Assembly: GCF_001439635.1 (NCBI RefSeq)
Contig: NZ_LMBZ01000001.1
Coordinates: 349,103-412,137, forward strand
Length of the DNA stretch: 63,035 nucleotides
Source of the DNA: Solibacillus cecembensis
GTDB taxonomy: Bacteria > Bacillota > Bacilli > Bacillales_A > Planococcaceae
Direction of reading: 5' to 3'
Shown here: in pieces, positions 60,959-63,035 of the stretch
Layout of the letters: each line of letters begins with the position of its first letter
Numbering within the stretch: the stretch's first letter is position 1
The notes under the pieces: model-generated
Told to the model about the DNA's origin: nothing
Database searches by the model: none
What the model saw: only the letters and a program-made list of their open reading frames with translations
Position numbers and translations under genes: made by a program

Positions 60959-61647
60959 TGTCCATCTCCTGAGAATCTATAACCGATTCCACGTATGCTT
61001 TGTATGTAATGAGGGGAGTCCTTTGTGGGTTCAAGAATGCTTCGAAGTTTGCTTATAAAAACACTTAAATTGTTAGCATCAAAGTTTTCATGATTCCATA
61101 CGTGCTTGTATATTTCTCTTTTAGTTAAAACACGGTCTGGATTTTGCATGAAAAATTCCAAAAGTCTGCATTCTACTGGCGTTACATGAAATAACATCCC
61201 ATCATTTCGCAATATATAATTGTCGATATCTAACTCAAATTTATTTAAACGTATAACCTTTACAGGGTAAGTAGAATGGGGGCGATTTCTTCTTAATTGT
61301 GCTTGTACACGAGCAACTAATTCTATGGGGCTAAAAGGCTTTGTTACGTAATCATCAGCACCTAATCCAAGTGTCAAGATTTTGTCTTGAACGTCTTGTC
61401 TGGCACTAAGGACAATAACTAATGGCCCAGCATTGACCTCTCGTAAATAATGTAGCACCTCAAACCCATTGCCATCTTCCATCATGAGATCTAGTATCAA
61501 TAATTCAATATTATTTTCCTGTAAACATTGAACGGCTTGTCGCCCTGAATTGGCCTCTATGACCTTTAATTGTGCTTGTTCTAAATGTATCCGAATTAAC
61601 TGTCGAATTTCTGGCTCGTTATCTACGATTAAAATTTGATTGATGAT
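60955..61647 (-). CDS. OmpR-family response regulator lacking a canonical start codon
   Basis: The frame encodes 230 residues of normal OmpR length: receiver with ILIVDNE (about 4-10), phospho-acceptor Asp in LLILDLMMED near 52, TKPFSP near 102, and winged helix to ...YIQSIRGIGYRFSGDG. The receiver's first strand is only kept if translation begins near 61647. A strong AAGGGGGAG site lies 6 nt before ATC-ATC-AAT at 61647, but no ATG, GTG or TTG is in frame between it and the upstream TGA. The next in-frame starts would remove the first 45 or so residues. Either ATC is used, or one base (ATG to ATC) has changed. Confidence 0.82.
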   Translation of the reverse strand: MINQILIVDNEPEIRQLIRIHLEQAQLKVIEANSGRQAVQCLQENNIELLILDLMMEDGNGFEVLHYLREVNAGPLVIVLSARQDVQDKILTLGLGADDYVTKPFSPIELVARVQAQLRRNRPHSTYPVKVIRLNKFELDIDNYILRNDGMLFHVTPVECRLLEFFMQNPDRVLTKREIYKHVWNHENFDANNLSVFISKLRSILEPTKDSPHYIQSIRGIGYRFSGDGQ

Positions 61648-61742
61648 GAATCACTCCCCCTTCCTTAAATAATATGCAATTGATTTTTATTCACGATAAA
61701 ATCATAACAATAATAAATTAGAAAATACATATTTTTTTAACT

Positions 61743-61786
61743 ATTAAGAATTCATTAAGAAAACTCGTTTTATTCCTTGTTATAAT
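61743..61786 (+). promoter_or_regulatory. CiaR-like direct repeat and promoter of the SLH gene
   Basis: ATTAAG-AATTC-ATTAAG (61743-61759) is an exact NTTAAG-N5-WTTAAG direct repeat, the spacing used by OmpR-type dimers and the consensus of streptococcal CiaR. A -10 TATAAT lies at 61781-61786; the second half-site overlaps the -35 position, where no TTGACA is present. That suits activation by the response regulator encoded next door. Confidence 0.5.
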
Positions 61787-61839
61787 TAAAGATGTTATTT
61801 ATTACTAATTATTATTAGGAAGGTAGGTTATGTTAGGTT

Positions 61840-63035
61840 ATGAGTAGGAAATTTTATAAGTCGATGATGGTACTCACTATAGGTTTGACACCAGCAGCGT
61901 TTATAGGTACTAACGTTATTGAGGCGAAGACATCAGCCGACTTTAGAGACCTCAAAGATTTAGATGCAGCAACGAAGGCGAAGATTGATGCAATGATTTC
62001 AGCTGGTATCTTTGACGGTGTTTCAGAAGGTACTTTTGGACTAGTAGAAGAAATGAATCGGGCTCAATTTGCTAAGGTTGCAGCGCGTATTTATAACTTG
62101 CCTATTAACTGGGATCTTAAAACATCCTCATTCTCGGACGTAAAAGTGGACGATGCTGCAAATGGTTATGCACTACCTTTTATTGAAGCGCTTAAAATTG
62201 CAGGGATTACTGATGGTTTTGGTGATGGAACCTATAACCCAGAAGGAAATGTGACTAAAGAGCAATTGGCCACATTTCTAGTTCGAGGATTAGGTAAGGA
62301 TAGGGAAGCTAGTTTGACAACGCCTGTTAGCGATAGTACTGTATCCAATTGGGCGAGCGGGTATGTTTCTTCAGCGCTTCAATTAGGGTTATTAAGTAAC
62401 TCTCCAGATGGTACGTTCGGCGGAAAGGATTTAGCAAGTCGCGAGTTACTTGTTACTGGAAGTTTCGAAACTGCCAGAACAATTGAAGAAACCAAACCTC
62501 TCGAAGTGTCTGGAGCCGACTTCGTAGTGGGGAACAAACTACATTTGACTCTAACAGCGGGTGTCAACGCAGACTCAGTAGATTTATCTAAGATTATGAT
62601 TAATGGAGTCCCACTAGATCCAAAGCTCAACAGCTATGAGTTGTCAGAGGACAGAAAATCAATCATTATCAAATTGCATGAAGGATTCCAGCTTGATTTG
62701 TCTAAGACACCAGTTATTACTGTGAATGGCCTAATTACGCTTTTTGGTAACATGGTGAAGAACGAAGAAAGCAAGACGATTCCGGTTAAATTGACAGTAC
62801 CACCGATTAACTCAATAACACCGGTTATTCCAATGCCTGTACCAACACTAGATGAATCAAGCAATCCAGACCTAGAGACAGATTCATCAAATGAACCAGC
62901 GACTCCAGACCAAGAAACGGGTTCATCAAATGAATCACCGAATCCAGATGGAGGAACAGGATCACCAAATGAGCCAAACAATCCAAACCAGGGAACGGGA
63001 TCACCAAATGAGCCAAACAATCCAAACCAGGGAAC
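61840..63035 (+). CDS. SLH-domain surface protein (3' end outside the window)
   Basis: Open from ATG 61840 to the window end, 398 codons. Signal peptide about 1-31 (YKSMMVLTIGLTPAAFIGTNVIEAK). Three S-layer-homology domains follow at about 33-215 (DFRDLKDLDAATKAKIDAMISAGIFDG; FSDVKVDDAANGYALPFIEALKIAGITDGFGDGTYNPEG; VSNWASGYVSSALQLGLLSN). Then a beta domain (about 225-325) like those in S-layer glycoproteins. From about 333 a 13-residue repeat rich in G, S, P, N and E begins and is still running at the edge. The AGGAAGGTAGG site is 12 nt upstream. Confidence 0.85.
   Translation, partial: MSRKFYKSMMVLTIGLTPAAFIGTNVIEAKTSADFRDLKDLDAATKAKIDAMISAGIFDGVSEGTFGLVEEMNRAQFAKVAARIYNLPINWDLKTSSFSDVKVDDAANGYALPFIEALKIAGITDGFGDGTYNPEGNVTKEQLATFLVRGLGKDREASLTTPVSDSTVSNWASGYVSSALQLGLLSNSPDGTFGGKDLASRELLVTGSFETARTIEETKPLEVSGADFVVGNKLHLTLTAGVNADSVDLSKIMINGVPLDPKLNSYELSEDRKSIIIKLHEGFQLDLSKTPVITVNGLITLFGNMVKNEESKTIPVKLTVPPINSITPVIPMPVPTLDESSNPDLETDSSNEPATPDQETGSSNESPNPDGGTGSPNEPNNPNQGTGSPNEPNNPNQG
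62953..63035 (+). repeat. 39-bp tandem repeat array, truncated by the window end
   Basis: Units 62953-62991 and 62992-63030 differ by one base, and a third begins at 63031. Each encodes GTGSPNEPNNPNQ. Older, more diverged 39-bp units precede from about 62870. The near-identity of the last units indicates recent expansion. Confidence 0.85.

Noticed and set aside
62379..63025. Minus-strand frames of 66-128 codons at the right edge
   Set aside because: They mirror the low-complexity repeat of the SLH protein and have repeat-derived composition; the plus frame has signal peptide and SLH domains.
1..63035. CRISPR arrays, rRNA, tRNA genes or an intact prophage
   Set aside because: No regularly spaced identical repeats with unique spacers, no cloverleaf or rRNA sequence, and no phage structural cluster were seen on either strand.

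Overview
The window reads as chromosome of a low-GC, spore-forming Gram-positive of the Bacillales, most like the Solibacillus/Lysinibacillus branch of the Planococcaceae. The grounds are AT-rich DNA, strong AGGAGG-type ribosome sites with frequent TTG and GTG starts, a sporulation-type diadenylate cyclase (CdaS), two proteins with S-layer-homology (SLH) domains, and many amino-acid, peptide and amidohydrolase genes with no sugar operon. The genus is an inference. No rRNA, tRNA, CRISPR array or intact transposase was seen.

Layout. 1-900 holds decayed gene ends. 0.9-15.8 kb is ordinary chromosome: speG, an NhaC-family antiporter behind a structured leader, a quinone reductase, a DMT exporter, cdaS, aspartokinase, a DsbA-like oxidoreductase, a TDT/TehA-type carrier and a Na/Pi symporter. 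16.2-18.4 kb encodes an SLH-anchored YcdB/PepSY-like surface protein behind a possible ECF-sigma promoter. At 20.58-20.83 kb lies a GC-rich element of two tandem hairpin units with compensatory base changes, the best candidate here for an undescribed structured repeat or RNA.

21.9-31 kb is the most plastic part. A divergent MFS/XRE-TPR pair shares three evenly spaced 17-bp operators. It is followed by a RES-domain gene cut by one TGA codon, a second Rgg-like regulator facing a 31-residue membrane peptide, a wrecked second copy of the MFS gene ending at a palindromic repeat, an AAA+ ATPase/TPR pair, and orphan gene tails.

31-47.7 kb is about scavenging amino-acid derivatives. It has an XRE-cupin regulator, EutH-type permease and aminopeptidase P operon; an AbgT plus M20 pair; and a decayed duplicate of the XRE-cupin promoter fused to a broken sodium:solute symporter. 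A lipoprotein/sensor kinase/response regulator/ankyrin-lipoprotein cluster follows. Then comes an operon matching the known D- to L-amino-acid conversion route (N-succinyltransferase, N-succinylamino acid racemase, desuccinylase), whose RpiR-type regulator carries a nonsense codon.

47.8-63 kb has two ykvI paralogues, a BBE-type flavoprotein, an OFA-type MFS carrier, acetaldehyde dehydrogenase with its DUF779 partner, a copper-amine-oxidase-N-domain surface protein and another MFS exporter. It ends with a two-component system facing a partial SLH protein; the response regulator has no canonical start codon, and a CiaR-like direct repeat lies between the two.
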